Assembly (NCBI GenBank): GCA_913060475.1
Contig: CAJXSD010000023.1
Coordinates: 1-33,997, forward strand
DNA: 33,997 nt
From: an uncultured Paracoccaceae bacterium
Lineage (GTDB): Bacteria; Pseudomonadota; Alphaproteobacteria; Rhodobacterales; Rhodobacteraceae
Direction: 5' to 3'
Shown here: piece after piece, positions 1 to 8,612 of the stretch
How the letters are laid out: each line of letters begins with the position of its first letter
How positions within the stretch are numbered: the stretch's first letter is position 1
Notes under the pieces: model-generated
The model's database searches: none
What the model saw: only the letters and a program-made list of their open reading frames with translations
What the model was told of the DNA's origin: nothing
Position numbers and translations under genes: made by a program

Positions 1-291
1 GGGCGCGGCAGATCCCAGATGCCCCCCGGCCTGCAGCGTTTGTGCGGGCGGTGATCCCGCAGGGCGGTGATTTGTCGGCACTGACCCCGAATTGGGGGCC
101 GACTGGTCGGCACCGCCCGCATTGGGCCGGATCACAGACGCCTGATCTGCCACTTGGCCTTGGGTGGGTGCGCGGTCCCCTGGTGCGGCCACAGGCAGAT
201 TTTGCGCCAAACGCAGTTGGGCTGCATCATTGGCCACACGGGTTGATCCCGTTGTGCGAATGATATTCAGCAATGTCGTTGGCGTCATCAT
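1..291 (-). CDS. Partial Pro/Ala/Gly-rich protein of unknown function (N-terminus only)
   Basis: An open frame begins at ATG 291 and stays open to the window edge, giving 97 residues with no stop. It starts MMTPTTLLNIIRTTGST and then becomes low-complexity, rich in Pro, Ala, Gly and Gln, which suggests a disordered linker ahead of a domain outside the window. Its ATG overlaps the TGA of the TPR gene (ATGA), so the two are probably translationally coupled and functionally linked. There is no clear signal peptide or membrane segment in the visible part. I do not recognise the family. A secretion- or flagellum-related protein is conceivable because small TPR proteins often act as chaperones there, but nothing in the sequence shows it. 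Confidence 0.55.
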   Translation of the reverse strand, partial: MMTPTTLLNIIRTTGSTRVANDAAQLRLAQNLPVAAPGDRAPTQGQVADQASVIRPNAGGADQSAPNSGSVPTNHRPAGSPPAQTLQAGGHLGSAAP

Positions 292-701
292 GCGCGCAGT
301 CCAGCTAAGGACAACCGCGCGTTCAAGTCGTCGATCAAGGGTTTCAACCGATGCGCAGGTTTGTTTTCCAATACCCCCATCCCCCGTTGCAGACAGGCCC
401 GCGCCTGCGCCCTGTCGCCCAACTGCAGCAGCGTTTCGGCCTGATAGGTCAGGGCATCCAGGTCGTTGGGATTGCGCGATAGCAGCAGGGCGAACACCTG
501 TTGCGCTGTTTCGAATGTGCAATTGCATCGCAGTGCGACCCCCAATCCTAACCACCCCACACGACTGGTTGGATCACAGGTGACAACCGCGTAAAACGCA
601 TCAATCGCTGCAGCATAATCATCGCGCATCATGGCGTCATAGCCCAGCGCATAGGCCTGCGCTGTCTGCTGTGCCTGATCGATGCAAACCTGTGCCGTCA
701 T
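288..701 (-). CDS. Small tetratricopeptide-repeat (TPR) protein
   Basis: 137 residues that are almost entirely TPR-like helical pairs. About residues 14-47 hold a repeat around YDAMMRDDYAAAIDAF, the next around WLGLGVALRCNCTFETAQQV, and the third around YQAETLLQLGDRAQARACLQ. The spacing of Gly/Ala/Leu and the roughly 34-residue periodicity support TPRs, which mediate protein-protein contacts. No signal peptide is seen, so it is probably cytoplasmic. The size resembles SycD-type secretion chaperones, but that is only a size analogy. It lies 65 bp downstream of the aminotransferase gene on the same strand, with only a weak Shine-Dalgarno, and overlaps the next gene by ATGA. It is more likely paired with that downstream gene than with the catabolic operon. 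Confidence 0.7.
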   Translation of the reverse strand: MTAQVCIDQAQQTAQAYALGYDAMMRDDYAAAIDAFYAVVTCDPTSRVGWLGLGVALRCNCTFETAQQVFALLLSRNPNDLDALTYQAETLLQLGDRAQARACLQRGMGVLENKPAHRLKPLIDDLNARLSLAGLRA

Positions 702-766
702 TCCAGTGTGATCCCAGTTTGGGTGTCTGTTTCAATCTAACGGCACAGATTGCGTTTGGTTATAGT

Positions 767-2056
767 TTATCCGTCCAAATGGGCCCGAACGGCCGCTGCC
801 GCCTGGTCAATCGCGCGGCCTGTGATATCCAGATCATCCGCAGTCAGCACCAAACTGGGATAGGTTTTACCGGGTGATTTGAAAACACCGGCCTGTCGCA
901 ACGCCGCGTTCCACACAGCAGACAGGCCTGCATTTGCCGCCGCAACATCGCGGTAATCGCGGGGTTTGGTTTTGGTAAAAACCACCTCAAATAAACTGGG
1001 TTCGCCCACGATGTGATAATCCGCACCAGTGGCATCCAAGGCCCGATCAATCATATTAATCACCTGTTGGCCCAAGGCATTTAACCGGTCGTATTGACCC
1101 GGTCTGCGCAGGATTTCCATGCTCTTTAACCCTGCAGCCGCAGCAATGGGATTACCGGACAATGTGCCAAGCTGCATCAACCATCCATCGGCACCCACCT
1201 TGGATTTATCAAAATGCGCCATAATGTCAGCGCGCCCGGCAATGGCCGCCAATGGAAACCCACCGCCAATCACCTTGCCCAAGGTGGCCAGATCAGGGGT
1301 CACGCCATAGGCCGCCTGCGCCCCACCATAGGCAAAGCGAAACCCTGTCACCACCTCATCAAAGATCAGGACAATGCCGTATCGGTCGCATTCTTCGCGC
1401 AAATGCTGCAAAAACCCGGGCAAGGGCGGGATAATCCGCTGCAAGGGTTCCACAATCAGGGCAGCGATTTCATTGTGATATTCGGCCAGCAGCGATGTGA
1501 TATATTCGAAATCGTTAAAGGGCGCGATTAACATATCTTGGGCGACACTGGATGGAATACCTGCGCTGTCTGGCACCGCTTGGGGGAAATTCACGCGCTG
1601 GCTTGGGGCTAGGCTCATCTGGGCTTCGGCACTCATCCCGTGATAGCCGCCTTCGAACTTGACGATTTTGTCACGCCCGCGAAACGCACGGGCCAAACGC
1701 ATGGCGTACATATCCGCTTCGCCGCCCGATGACACATATCGCACCTGTTCCGCGCAAGGCACAGCGTCACAGATGGTTTCGGCCAGTTCGATCCCCAAGG
1801 GGTTATTTGCAAAAAATGTTTGTCCACTTGGCAAATGCTGCAAAACGGTTTCAATCACCTCGGGGTGCGAATGGCCCAGCAACATGGGACCAGAACCGAT
1901 CAGGTAATCGACATATTCCGTCCCATCTGCATCCCAAACCCGCGACCCCAAGCCCCGTTCAATGACGATCCCGGGGTCAAAGTTGCCAAAGCCACCCGCA
2001 GGCAATACCGATTTCGCGCGTTCGATCCAGTCTGATTGGCTGTGCAATTTTTTCAT
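767..2056 (-). CDS. Class III PLP aminotransferase, glutamate-1-semialdehyde aminomutase-like
   Basis: 429 residues of the fold-type I, class III aminotransferase family, closest in motif pattern to HemL. The substrate/PLP region SSGGEADMYAMRLARAFRG (about 109-127), the KFEGGYHG motif (133-140), the FDEVVTGFR motif with the PLP-pyridine Asp233, and the Schiff-base Lys261 in TLGKVIGGG are all present. Alphaproteobacteria normally make 5-aminolevulinate with ALA synthase, so a HemL-like enzyme inside a catabolic operon is unlikely to serve heme synthesis. I infer an aminotransferase or aminomutase for a small catabolic intermediate. It starts two bases after the preceding enolase-superfamily gene with a GAGGAA ribosome-binding site, so it is co-transcribed. 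The substrate is unknown. Confidence 0.85.
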   Translation of the reverse strand: MKKLHSQSDWIERAKSVLPAGGFGNFDPGIVIERGLGSRVWDADGTEYVDYLIGSGPMLLGHSHPEVIETVLQHLPSGQTFFANNPLGIELAETICDAVPCAEQVRYVSSGGEADMYAMRLARAFRGRDKIVKFEGGYHGMSAEAQMSLAPSQRVNFPQAVPDSAGIPSSVAQDMLIAPFNDFEYITSLLAEYHNEIAALIVEPLQRIIPPLPGFLQHLREECDRYGIVLIFDEVVTGFRFAYGGAQAAYGVTPDLATLGKVIGGGFPLAAIAGRADIMAHFDKSKVGADGWLMQLGTLSGNPIAAAAGLKSMEILRRPGQYDRLNALGQQVINMIDRALDATGADYHIVGEPSLFEVVFTKTKPRDYRDVAAANAGLSAVWNAALRQAGVFKSPGKTYPSLVLTADDLDITGRAIDQAAAAVRAHLDG

Positions 2057-2058
2057 GT

Positions 2059-3165
2059 CTATTCCTCAATCTCTAATGCGGGGCGGCCCAAACGGTCGCG
2101 ATCCACGGTTATGCCCAATCCAACGCCATCGGGCGGGGCCATCCGGCCGGCCACGCGCGTGGGACCATCCGCGGCCAGACGCGGTGCGACATAGCCTGAC
2201 AGGTCACAAACATTCATCACACGCCGCGGATCCGTGGCGGCCCCCAAATGGGCCAGGGCCGCGGTTGTAATGTCAGATCCCCATGTGTCCTCGATACACA
2301 TTTTTGCACCCAAATGCAGGCATAGATCGCGCGCGGCGCGGGTGGCAGACAGGCCCCCAAATTTGGACAGTTTCAGCGCGACAGCATCCATTAAGCCCAA
2401 CTGATGGGCCTGCAACAAACTGGCGGTGTCTTGGGCCAATTCATCCATTTTCATCGGCAGATGCGTTGCAGATTTGACGCGGGCACAATCGTCCAGCGTG
2501 GCGCAGGGCTGTTCCAGCATGATGTCCAAATCCTGCACAGCGCGGCCCACACGGGTGGCATCCAGCGATGTGGCACCACAGTTCCAATCGCCATAGACCA
2601 AGGGCCCCTGCCCCACCGCCTGACGAACCAAACGCAATCGCGCAACATCGGCCTGCCAATCGGCATCTGCCCCCAGTTTTACCTGAAACTGGGTAATGCC
2701 TGCATTTTGGGCATCCACGGCAATACGGGCCATTTCATCCGGGGCCACGCATGTAATCGAATGATAGAGCGGCATATCCGCAGATCGCCGCCCCCCAAGT
2801 AAGGCAAACAACGGCACCTGTGCCGCCTGTCCCAACAAGTCCCACAAGGCGATATCCAGCGCCGATTTGGCGTAGCGGTGATCCGGCAACCAATCGTTAC
2901 AGGCGCTGATCACAGCCTCTGGCCCCAAGGGGTCCGCGCCAATTATAACAGGGGCCATTTCGGTCAGCGCTGGCCCAACACCACGCGCATAGGCAGGCAA
3001 ATAATGTGGAATTGGGCAGACTTCGCCCCAGCCCGTCAGACCCGTATCCGTTTCAAGGGCAATGACCGCCGTTTCCACCGTATCGCAGGTTTTCCCGTCC
3101 GCCATGTAATAGGCCTGATGTGATTTCAGAGGCACATACCAAAGGGTAATTTTTCTAATTTTCAT
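2059..3165 (-). CDS. Enolase-superfamily (MR/MLE) enzyme, HpbD-like betaine epimerase / hydroxyproline dehydratase type
   Basis: 368 residues with the two-domain mandelate racemase/muconate lactonizing enzyme architecture: an N-terminal capping domain (about 1-125) and a TIM barrel (about 130-350). Visible catalytic set: Lys163 in FQVKLGAD, metal ligands Asp193 (YGDWN), Glu218 (LEQP) and Asp241 (KMDE), and Lys265 in ALKLSKFGG. A tryptophan sits in EDTWGSDI. From memory, 4-hydroxyproline betaine 2-epimerase (HpbD) carries its two acid/base lysines at the same positions and the similar C-terminal motif DDAWGGDI. I therefore infer epimerisation or dehydration of a proline-type or betaine substrate, not proven. 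Its ATG overlaps the upstream paralogue's stop (ATGA), so translation is coupled. Confidence 0.85.
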   Translation of the reverse strand: MKIRKITLWYVPLKSHQAYYMADGKTCDTVETAVIALETDTGLTGWGEVCPIPHYLPAYARGVGPALTEMAPVIIGADPLGPEAVISACNDWLPDHRYAKSALDIALWDLLGQAAQVPLFALLGGRRSADMPLYHSITCVAPDEMARIAVDAQNAGITQFQVKLGADADWQADVARLRLVRQAVGQGPLVYGDWNCGATSLDATRVGRAVQDLDIMLEQPCATLDDCARVKSATHLPMKMDELAQDTASLLQAHQLGLMDAVALKLSKFGGLSATRAARDLCLHLGAKMCIEDTWGSDITTAALAHLGAATDPRRVMNVCDLSGYVAPRLAADGPTRVAGRMAPPDGVGLGITVDRDRLGRPALEIEE

Positions 3166-4268
3166 GTGTAGATCCCCACAGGCGAACCCAGCGCAGCCAG
3201 ATCAGGATGAACGCCCAGACCCGGTGCATCAGGCAGATGTAAATGTCCGTCGATGTTGCGGGGGCCGCGCCCGCCTGCGATATCAACTGTCAGCATATCC
3301 TGACAGGCCCAAACGGCCTTGATGTTATGATCGGGGATTGTGGCCGCCAAATGTAGCGCCTCGGTGTCGGCAAGGACGCTGCCGCCGGTCGCCATGACAA
3401 AAAGGTCGATCCCATGGGCCAGTGCGATGTCACGCAGGCGGGCGGCTTTGGTCAATCCGCCCACGCGGTTGAGTTTGATCCCAAACACTTCGGCAAGACC
3501 ATCGCGGGCAATCCGTGCCCCGTCTTGGAGGGTGACGAGGGTTTCATCAACACTCACTGGCGCACTATGCAGCGGGCGGATCGCAGCGATGTCGTCGAGC
3601 GTTTCGCAGGGCTGTTCAAACATCACATGCAGGTCTTCGGTGGCGCGCATCACGCGCAGGGCCTCTTGCCGTGTCCAGCCACGGTTCACATCATAGAGGA
3701 TGATTTCATGTTCTGGTCGGTGCGCTTCGACATCGCGGATGCGGGCAATGTCGCGGGTTACATCGCCGCCGATTTTCACGGAATGTGCCACATATCCACG
3801 TGCGCGGTAGCGATCCATGACTGTGCGGGTTTCCTCGACCGTTTTTGCGCCGACCGATGAGGCAATTGGTTTCGGCGTGCGTGAGCCCCCGCCCATGAGA
3901 TCCGCGATTGGCAGACCTGCGGCCTGACCAGCGATATCCCAACAGGCCATATCAATCGGGGACTTTGCGTATAAATGCCCCGGAAGCGCAAGATCCATTG
4001 CCCGTTCAACATCCAAGACACGGCGCGGATCCAGCCCAAGGATAAACGGCGCCATCGTCTCGATCCCTGCGCGGATACCTGGTCCGTGTGCGGGCACATA
4101 GGTATGCCCCCAAGGGGTGCCTTCGCCCCAACCGGTGACGCCTTCATCTGTTTCTATCTTTACAAGTGTGGCGTCTAGAACCTCAAACTTAAGCCGTCCC
4201 CCCGAGAGCCAATACGGGTGTTCGAGAGGTAAGTTGACTTGGAATACTGTGATCTGTGTAATCTTCAT
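3162..4268 (-). CDS. Second enolase-superfamily (MR/MLE) enzyme
   Basis: 368 residues from ATG 4268, chosen because MKITQITVFQ is the standard start of this family; the frame is open further upstream, but that stretch covers the intergenic repeat. Catalytic residues visible: Lys165 (SVKIGG), Asp193 (YDVNRGW), Glu218 (FEQP), Asp241 (VDET) and Lys265 (GIKLNRVGG), the full racemase/dehydratase set. Unlike its downstream neighbour it lacks the TWGSDI tryptophan motif and has MATGGSVLADTEALHLAA instead, so the two paralogues probably act on different substrates or stereoisomers. It is the gene immediately after the DddQ homologue, separated by a palindromic repeat. The substrate is unknown; the subgroup assignment is less certain than the superfamily. 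Confidence 0.85.
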   Translation of the reverse strand: MKITQITVFQVNLPLEHPYWLSGGRLKFEVLDATLVKIETDEGVTGWGEGTPWGHTYVPAHGPGIRAGIETMAPFILGLDPRRVLDVERAMDLALPGHLYAKSPIDMACWDIAGQAAGLPIADLMGGGSRTPKPIASSVGAKTVEETRTVMDRYRARGYVAHSVKIGGDVTRDIARIRDVEAHRPEHEIILYDVNRGWTRQEALRVMRATEDLHVMFEQPCETLDDIAAIRPLHSAPVSVDETLVTLQDGARIARDGLAEVFGIKLNRVGGLTKAARLRDIALAHGIDLFVMATGGSVLADTEALHLAATIPDHNIKAVWACQDMLTVDIAGGRGPRNIDGHLHLPDAPGLGVHPDLAALGSPVGIYT

Positions 4269-4290
4269 GAGGTGTGACCTTGTGCTGTGC

Positions 4291-4338
4291 GAGGGGCTAG
4301 CCCCTCGCGCTCCCCAGAGTATTTTTGCAATGTGAAAG
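4291..4338 (+). repeat. Intergenic palindrome + GAGTATTT element, copy 1
   Basis: A perfect 16-base palindrome GAGGGGCTAGCCCCTC (4291-4306) is followed at 4317 by GAGTATTT and ends with TGAAAG at 4338. The same arrangement, with a different stem but the same tail, occurs at 16173-16225 and 22770-22813. Here it lies between the dddQ stop and the next gene, antisense to the transcription of both. Confidence 0.7.
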
Positions 4339-4341
4339 ACA

Positions 4342-4917
4342 TTAGGTTTCCTGCATCTTGGGGAGGTCCGCCAACCCATCGCCACGCCATAAGACCAACG
4401 CGAGAATGGGCGCAGATTTCAGGGTCATCGCATGCGGTTGATCAGAGGCGTGATATTGACAATCGCCGGGGTGCACCGTGCGTGCGGGTGCGGTGTCGAC
4501 CTCAAATACAGCAGAGCCAGACAAGACGCAGTAGATTTCCTCAGCCTTGTGGTGGTGCCATGGATAATAGAGCCCACGGCCCCAATACGCGATATAGCCC
4601 CGCAATTCGTTTGTTAAGAAATGGCCATCGGGACCAAAGAGTTCGATATATCCGTAGTCTTGCAAGAAGCCAAAGCCCACCTCTTCTTCGGTGTAGGTTT
4701 GTTTCCAATTGCACAGGTCAATGACGTTTTGAAGGGCGATATGTACGGGGTCTGGGGCCTGCCATTTTTTAATTTGGCGGATAGCGGGGAGTGGGTTCGG
4801 TGCGATTTCGCGGAATGTCATGTCTTGTGGCCATGCGCCAAACTCTTGCAAGTCTGGTGTCGCATCATAGCGCGATTTGACGGCGTTCAAGAGGTCATTG
4901 AAAAGGTGGTCTTGCAT
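4342..4917 (-). CDS. dddQ: DMSP lyase, cupin family (DddQ-like)
   Basis: 191 residues from ATG 4917 (an in-frame TTG lies six bases upstream); DddQ proteins are about this length. DddQ cleaves dimethylsulfoniopropionate to dimethyl sulfide and acrylate. The metal-binding cupin motif is clear: YYPWHHHKAEEIY (about 117-129) supplies His123, Glu127 and Tyr129 in the H-x3-E-x-Y pattern known for DddQ, and the second cupin motif DQPHAM supplies a His at about 162. The N-terminal helical part contains FGAWPQDMTF and WKQTYTEEE, also typical. No signal peptide, so cytosolic. It lies 15 bp after the MDR reductase gene, in the same operon. Other DMSP-lyase cupins (DddL, DddW) are possible but fit length and motif less well. 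Confidence 0.88.
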   Translation of the reverse strand: MQDHLFNDLLNAVKSRYDATPDLQEFGAWPQDMTFREIAPNPLPAIRQIKKWQAPDPVHIALQNVIDLCNWKQTYTEEEVGFGFLQDYGYIELFGPDGHFLTNELRGYIAYWGRGLYYPWHHHKAEEIYCVLSGSAVFEVDTAPARTVHPGDCQYHASDQPHAMTLKSAPILALVLWRGDGLADLPKMQET

Positions 4918-4932
4918 GGTCAATTCGCTTTG

Positions 4933-6036
4933 CTATGGGATCACAACAATGTTGCCTGTGTGCGCTTTGGCGATAAAGGCGGCTTGGGCGGTGCGCAGCT
5001 CATTGAGTGGATAGGTGGCCGCCAACACGGGCTTGATTTGCCCCGCTTCGATATAGCGGATCAGGTTTTGGGTGACCTGTGGAGCAATGACTGTTGAACC
5101 CGTAAATGTTAGATCCCGCAAATAAAACGTGCGCAGATCCAGCTCGACCATTGGTCCTGCGATGGCCCCTGAACAGGTATAGCGCCCCCCGCGTTCCAAG
5201 ATATCGATCAATTGCGGCCAATAGGGGCCCCCAACTACATCCGCGACGACTGTGATTTTATGTTCGCCCAATGCGGCCCGCAGGCTTGCGGGGGCGCGGT
5301 CAAGGATCATGTCGGGGTTTAATTTCGCGACATCCGCATGCTTTGTAGGTGAGGCCATGGCGATCACTGTCGCGCCGCGTAGTTTGGCAAGTTGCACAAG
5401 CGCCGAGCCGACACCGCCAGAGGCCCCCGGAATAAGGACCGTATCGCTCGCGGTGACTTGTGCGCGGGTCAGCATGCCCTCGGCCGTAGAATACGAACAG
5501 CTAAAGGTCGCCAGTTCCGCGTCCGAAAAATGCGGCGCGTTTATTGCAAGCGCGTTGGTGGCGGGGAGGGTTGTGTATTGCGCAAAACCGCCATCGCGTT
5601 CCGAGCCGTAATACCCTGTTTTGTCCTTGTTGGTTAGGTCGGATGGATCACGCAGCCAGTTGTCCGTAATCACGCGCTCGCCAATGCGGGCGGGGTCCAC
5701 ATCCTTGCCCACCGCGACGATCACACCGCAAACATCCGCCCCTTGGATGCGTGGAAAGGTGATGGGCGCGCCGCCCCATGTGGGATCGTCATCGTTCACC
5801 TTGTCAAAAGCGCCCCCTGTTGTGGCCTCGCTTACTGCTTTGGAGTACCAGCCCGAGCGGGTGTTGACATCGGTATTGTTCAGCCCACAGGCCGCGACCT
5901 TGATAAGGACCTCACCCGCGCTTGGACGTGGGCAGGGCCATGCCTTGTGAAAAACCAATTGATCAAGATCGCCATGGCCCATCGTGACCATCGCGTTCAT
6001 TGTTTTGGGTAGGCTATCTTGGGTGTGGTCTGGCAT
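4933..6036 (-). CDS. Zinc-free medium-chain dehydrogenase/reductase (quinone oxidoreductase-like)
   Basis: 367 residues from ATG 6036, which has AAAGGAAG upstream; a longer in-frame start at 6102 would cover the intercistronic hairpin and is unlikely. The N-terminal GroES-like domain contains ACGLNNTDVNTRSGWYSK, the quinone-oxidoreductase pattern without the catalytic zinc cysteine. The Rossmann fold has the NADPH motif GASGGVGS (about 204-211), and the structural-zinc cysteine cluster is absent. It probably reduces an activated C=C or C=O bond with NADPH. Because it sits directly before dddQ, which yields acrylate, a role in acrylate or acryloyl-CoA reduction is tempting; however, the known acryloyl-CoA reductase AcuI is a shorter YhdH-type protein, so the substrate remains open. 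Confidence 0.8.
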   Translation of the reverse strand: MPDHTQDSLPKTMNAMVTMGHGDLDQLVFHKAWPCPRPSAGEVLIKVAACGLNNTDVNTRSGWYSKAVSEATTGGAFDKVNDDDPTWGGAPITFPRIQGADVCGVIVAVGKDVDPARIGERVITDNWLRDPSDLTNKDKTGYYGSERDGGFAQYTTLPATNALAINAPHFSDAELATFSCSYSTAEGMLTRAQVTASDTVLIPGASGGVGSALVQLAKLRGATVIAMASPTKHADVAKLNPDMILDRAPASLRAALGEHKITVVADVVGGPYWPQLIDILERGGRYTCSGAIAGPMVELDLRTFYLRDLTFTGSTVIAPQVTQNLIRYIEAGQIKPVLAATYPLNELRTAQAAFIAKAHTGNIVVIP

Positions 6037-6053
6037 TGGCTTCCTTTCTCTTA

Positions 6054-6085
6054 GGGGCGGTGCGCCCATATTCGGCGCACCCCCC
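6054..6085. other. Intercistronic GC-rich hairpin
   Basis: Arms GGTGCGCC (6059-6066) and GGCGCACC (6074-6081) are perfectly complementary around a 7-base loop, with extra G/C pairing outside. It lies in the 72-bp gap between the demethylase-like gene and the MDR gene. There is no T-tract on the transcribed strand, so an mRNA-stabilising or processing hairpin is more likely than a full terminator. Confidence 0.5.
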
Positions 6086-6108
6086 TGAGAGTTTAGCAAC
6101 ACAGATGA

Positions 6109-8565
6109 TTACGCATCGGTGCGGGGACGGGCGCTTGTTGGATCGTAGACAGCATCGCCGAGAATTTTAGCAGGGCGCATGTGGCCGGCTATCATAACTT
6201 CGACATTTTGACCGACGAGATGCGACGCAGGCTTGATGTAGGCAAAGGCAAGGATCTTGCCATAGGTGTGCCCATAAGCCACGGATGCGGTTGTACCGAT
6301 CACCTCACCATTTAGAACAACAGGTTCGCCCCCATGGCCATCTTCGATTCCATCGGGTTCGATTTCAAGATAGGCACAGATCCATTTCATGTCGCCACTC
6401 TCGGCCTCTGCCGCGCTTTGACGGGTGTGCTCGACCCCGAGATAGTCTTTGTCCAAACGGGCAAAGCGCATAACGTCGGCCTCGGGCAGAGTGACTTCGT
6501 TGGTGAGTTCGCCCGCACCTTTGAACATCTTTTCCATACGCAAGGCATTCATCGCAAATGAGCCGTAATCTTTGATGCCATGTGCCTCTCCGGCAGCCCA
6601 AAGCGCGTCATAGACATCCAACGCGGCGGCGCGTGGGATATGAAGCTCCCATCCCAATTCACCTGCATACGACAGACGCATCGCCCAGAGTTTGTGACCC
6701 GCGACAGTGATCTCTTGTGCTGATAGCCATTTAAAGCCGGCATTTGACAGATCCGCATCGGTGCATTGCGCCAAGACATCTCGCGCCTTTGGGCCGTTTA
6801 ATGCAATCGCCGCCCAATCGGTCGAGAGCGTGTCGATCGTCACATCAGCCCCATCACGATTGGCATTCAGGTGATCGACAAGGCGTAGCTCAAAGAAGGC
6901 CGCACAGACGAGGTAAAAGCTATCCTCAGTAAGGCGCACAACGGTTGTCTCAAGCTCAATCCGGCCTTTACGGTTCAGCATATGTGTCAGACCAATACCG
7001 CCCACTTTGGAGGGGAGGCGGTTGGCGACCAGCCGATCCAACAGGGTTGCGGCATCGGGGCCGCTTATGCGGACTTTGGTAAAGGCCGAGATATCCATGA
7101 TGCCCACGGCCTCGCGTACAGCGCGGCATTCATCGCCGACGATGTCATGCACAGGTGTGCGGCGGAAGGAATAGTAATCCCGCTGTTCTACATCTCCCTT
7201 TGCGAACCAACGGGGCCGTTCGTGGCCAAAGACCTCTTCATAGACGGCGCCTTTTTCCTTAAGCCGGTCATATAGGGGCGAGGGTTTGATTGGGCGCCCT
7301 GCGAGGCGGTTGAAATGTGGAAAGGGGATTTCGTGGCGCAGCTTGTAATCCTCATGCGCTTTGGTGATTTGCCACTCTTTTGTGGCATAAGGGCCAAAGC
7401 GACGCGGATCATAGTCGCGCATGGAAATATCCGCCGAGCCATGCACCATCCAACGGGCCAATTCGCGGGTCAAACCTGGCCCCCAGCCAATGCCAATTTG
7501 CGTGCCGCAGCAGCACCAGTAATTGCGCACACCAGGTGCCGGACCAATCAGGGGGTTGCCATCTGGCGGATGCGAGATTGCGCCGTGCACTTCGCGGGTG
7601 ATGCCAAGCTCTGCAAAAATCGGCATCCGCTCAAGCGAGTTTTCAAGCCATGGCATAACGCGGTCGTAATCGGCCTCGAACAGCCAGTTTTCATAGTCCC
7701 ATGGGCATTCATCATGCCACACGGAATTGACGTTGTCCTTTTCATAGATCCCAATCAGGCCTTTTTTCTGCTCCATGCGAATATAGCCCGAAACAAGCTT
7801 GTCATCGCGGATAACAGGTAACTCGGTCTCAAGATCGGCAAACTCAGGCACATTTTCTGTGACGAAATAATGATGTGTCATTGAGGTCATTGGCAGTTGC
7901 AGACCAGACCATTCCCCCATTTGGCGGGCATAGGTTCCGCCGGCATTGACCACATGTTCACAGCGGATGGTGCCGCGTTCGGTCTCGACGATCCATTCGT
8001 CATTGGCGTCGTCACGGGTGATATTTGTCGCGCGGCAGTGGCGGATTATTTTCGCCCCCAACTGACGTGCGCCTGTGGCCATGGCCATGGTCACGTTGGT
8101 GGGATCAGCATGCCCATCATCTGGCGTGTACAGCGCGCCAATGACGCCATCTAGGTTATAAAACGGGTGCAGCTCGCGGATTTTTTCGGGCCCGACCAGT
8201 TCGATATTGAACCCAAGGCTATTGCCGACCGACAGGGTATGGCGCAGCCAATCCATCTCATCCTCGTCATAGGCAAGGCGGAACGACCCGCAGCCATGCC
8301 ATGTGACGGCTTGGCCGGTTTCCTGTTCCAGTTTTCCGGAATAAAGCCCGATGTTGTAATCCACGCATTTGCCAAGCGAATAGCTTGATGTTGAATGGGT
8401 GATTTGGCCCGCGGCGTGCCAAGTTGAGCCTGATGTCAGCTCGGCCTTTTCCAATAGGACGGTCTCCTTGCCCCATCCTTCATGGGCGAGGTGATAGGCA
8501 AGACCCACCCCCATCACACCACCGCCGACGATGACCACTTTGGCCGAACTTGGGAAATCAGACAT
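6109..8565 (-). CDS. FAD-dependent oxidoreductase fused to GcvT domain (dimethylglycine/sarcosine dehydrogenase-like demethylase)
   Basis: 818 residues from ATG 8565, chosen for its AGGAAA ribosome-binding site; an upstream in-frame ATG at 8604 lies in the divergent promoter. The N-terminal DAO-type FAD domain (about 1-370) carries the dinucleotide motif VVIVGGGVMG (about 10-19) and TSGSTWHAAG, where the His (about 50) is the covalent-flavin attachment position in dimethylglycine dehydrogenase. An FAO_M linker follows, then GcvT N- and C-terminal folate-binding domains (about 425-805; ISGPDAATLLDRL, SYAGELGWELHIP). Such enzymes oxidatively remove N-methyl groups and pass the one-carbon unit to tetrahydrofolate. 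First gene of the minus-strand operon, divergent from rpiR. The exact substrate (N-methyl amino acid or betaine product) is not determinable. Confidence 0.9.
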   Translation of the reverse strand: MSDFPSSAKVVIVGGGVMGVGLAYHLAHEGWGKETVLLEKAELTSGSTWHAAGQITHSTSSYSLGKCVDYNIGLYSGKLEQETGQAVTWHGCGSFRLAYDEDEMDWLRHTLSVGNSLGFNIELVGPEKIRELHPFYNLDGVIGALYTPDDGHADPTNVTMAMATGARQLGAKIIRHCRATNITRDDANDEWIVETERGTIRCEHVVNAGGTYARQMGEWSGLQLPMTSMTHHYFVTENVPEFADLETELPVIRDDKLVSGYIRMEQKKGLIGIYEKDNVNSVWHDECPWDYENWLFEADYDRVMPWLENSLERMPIFAELGITREVHGAISHPPDGNPLIGPAPGVRNYWCCCGTQIGIGWGPGLTRELARWMVHGSADISMRDYDPRRFGPYATKEWQITKAHEDYKLRHEIPFPHFNRLAGRPIKPSPLYDRLKEKGAVYEEVFGHERPRWFAKGDVEQRDYYSFRRTPVHDIVGDECRAVREAVGIMDISAFTKVRISGPDAATLLDRLVANRLPSKVGGIGLTHMLNRKGRIELETTVVRLTEDSFYLVCAAFFELRLVDHLNANRDGADVTIDTLSTDWAAIALNGPKARDVLAQCTDADLSNAGFKWLSAQEITVAGHKLWAMRLSYAGELGWELHIPRAAALDVYDALWAAGEAHGIKDYGSFAMNALRMEKMFKGAGELTNEVTLPEADVMRFARLDKDYLGVEHTRQSAAEAESGDMKWICAYLEIEPDGIEDGHGGEPVVLNGEVIGTTASVAYGHTYGKILAFAYIKPASHLVGQNVEVMIAGHMRPAKILGDAVYDPTSARPRTDA

Positions 8566-8612
8566 AATTATTTTTCCTGCATGGATTCGATTTTCGCTTG
8601 TCACGCTAATCG

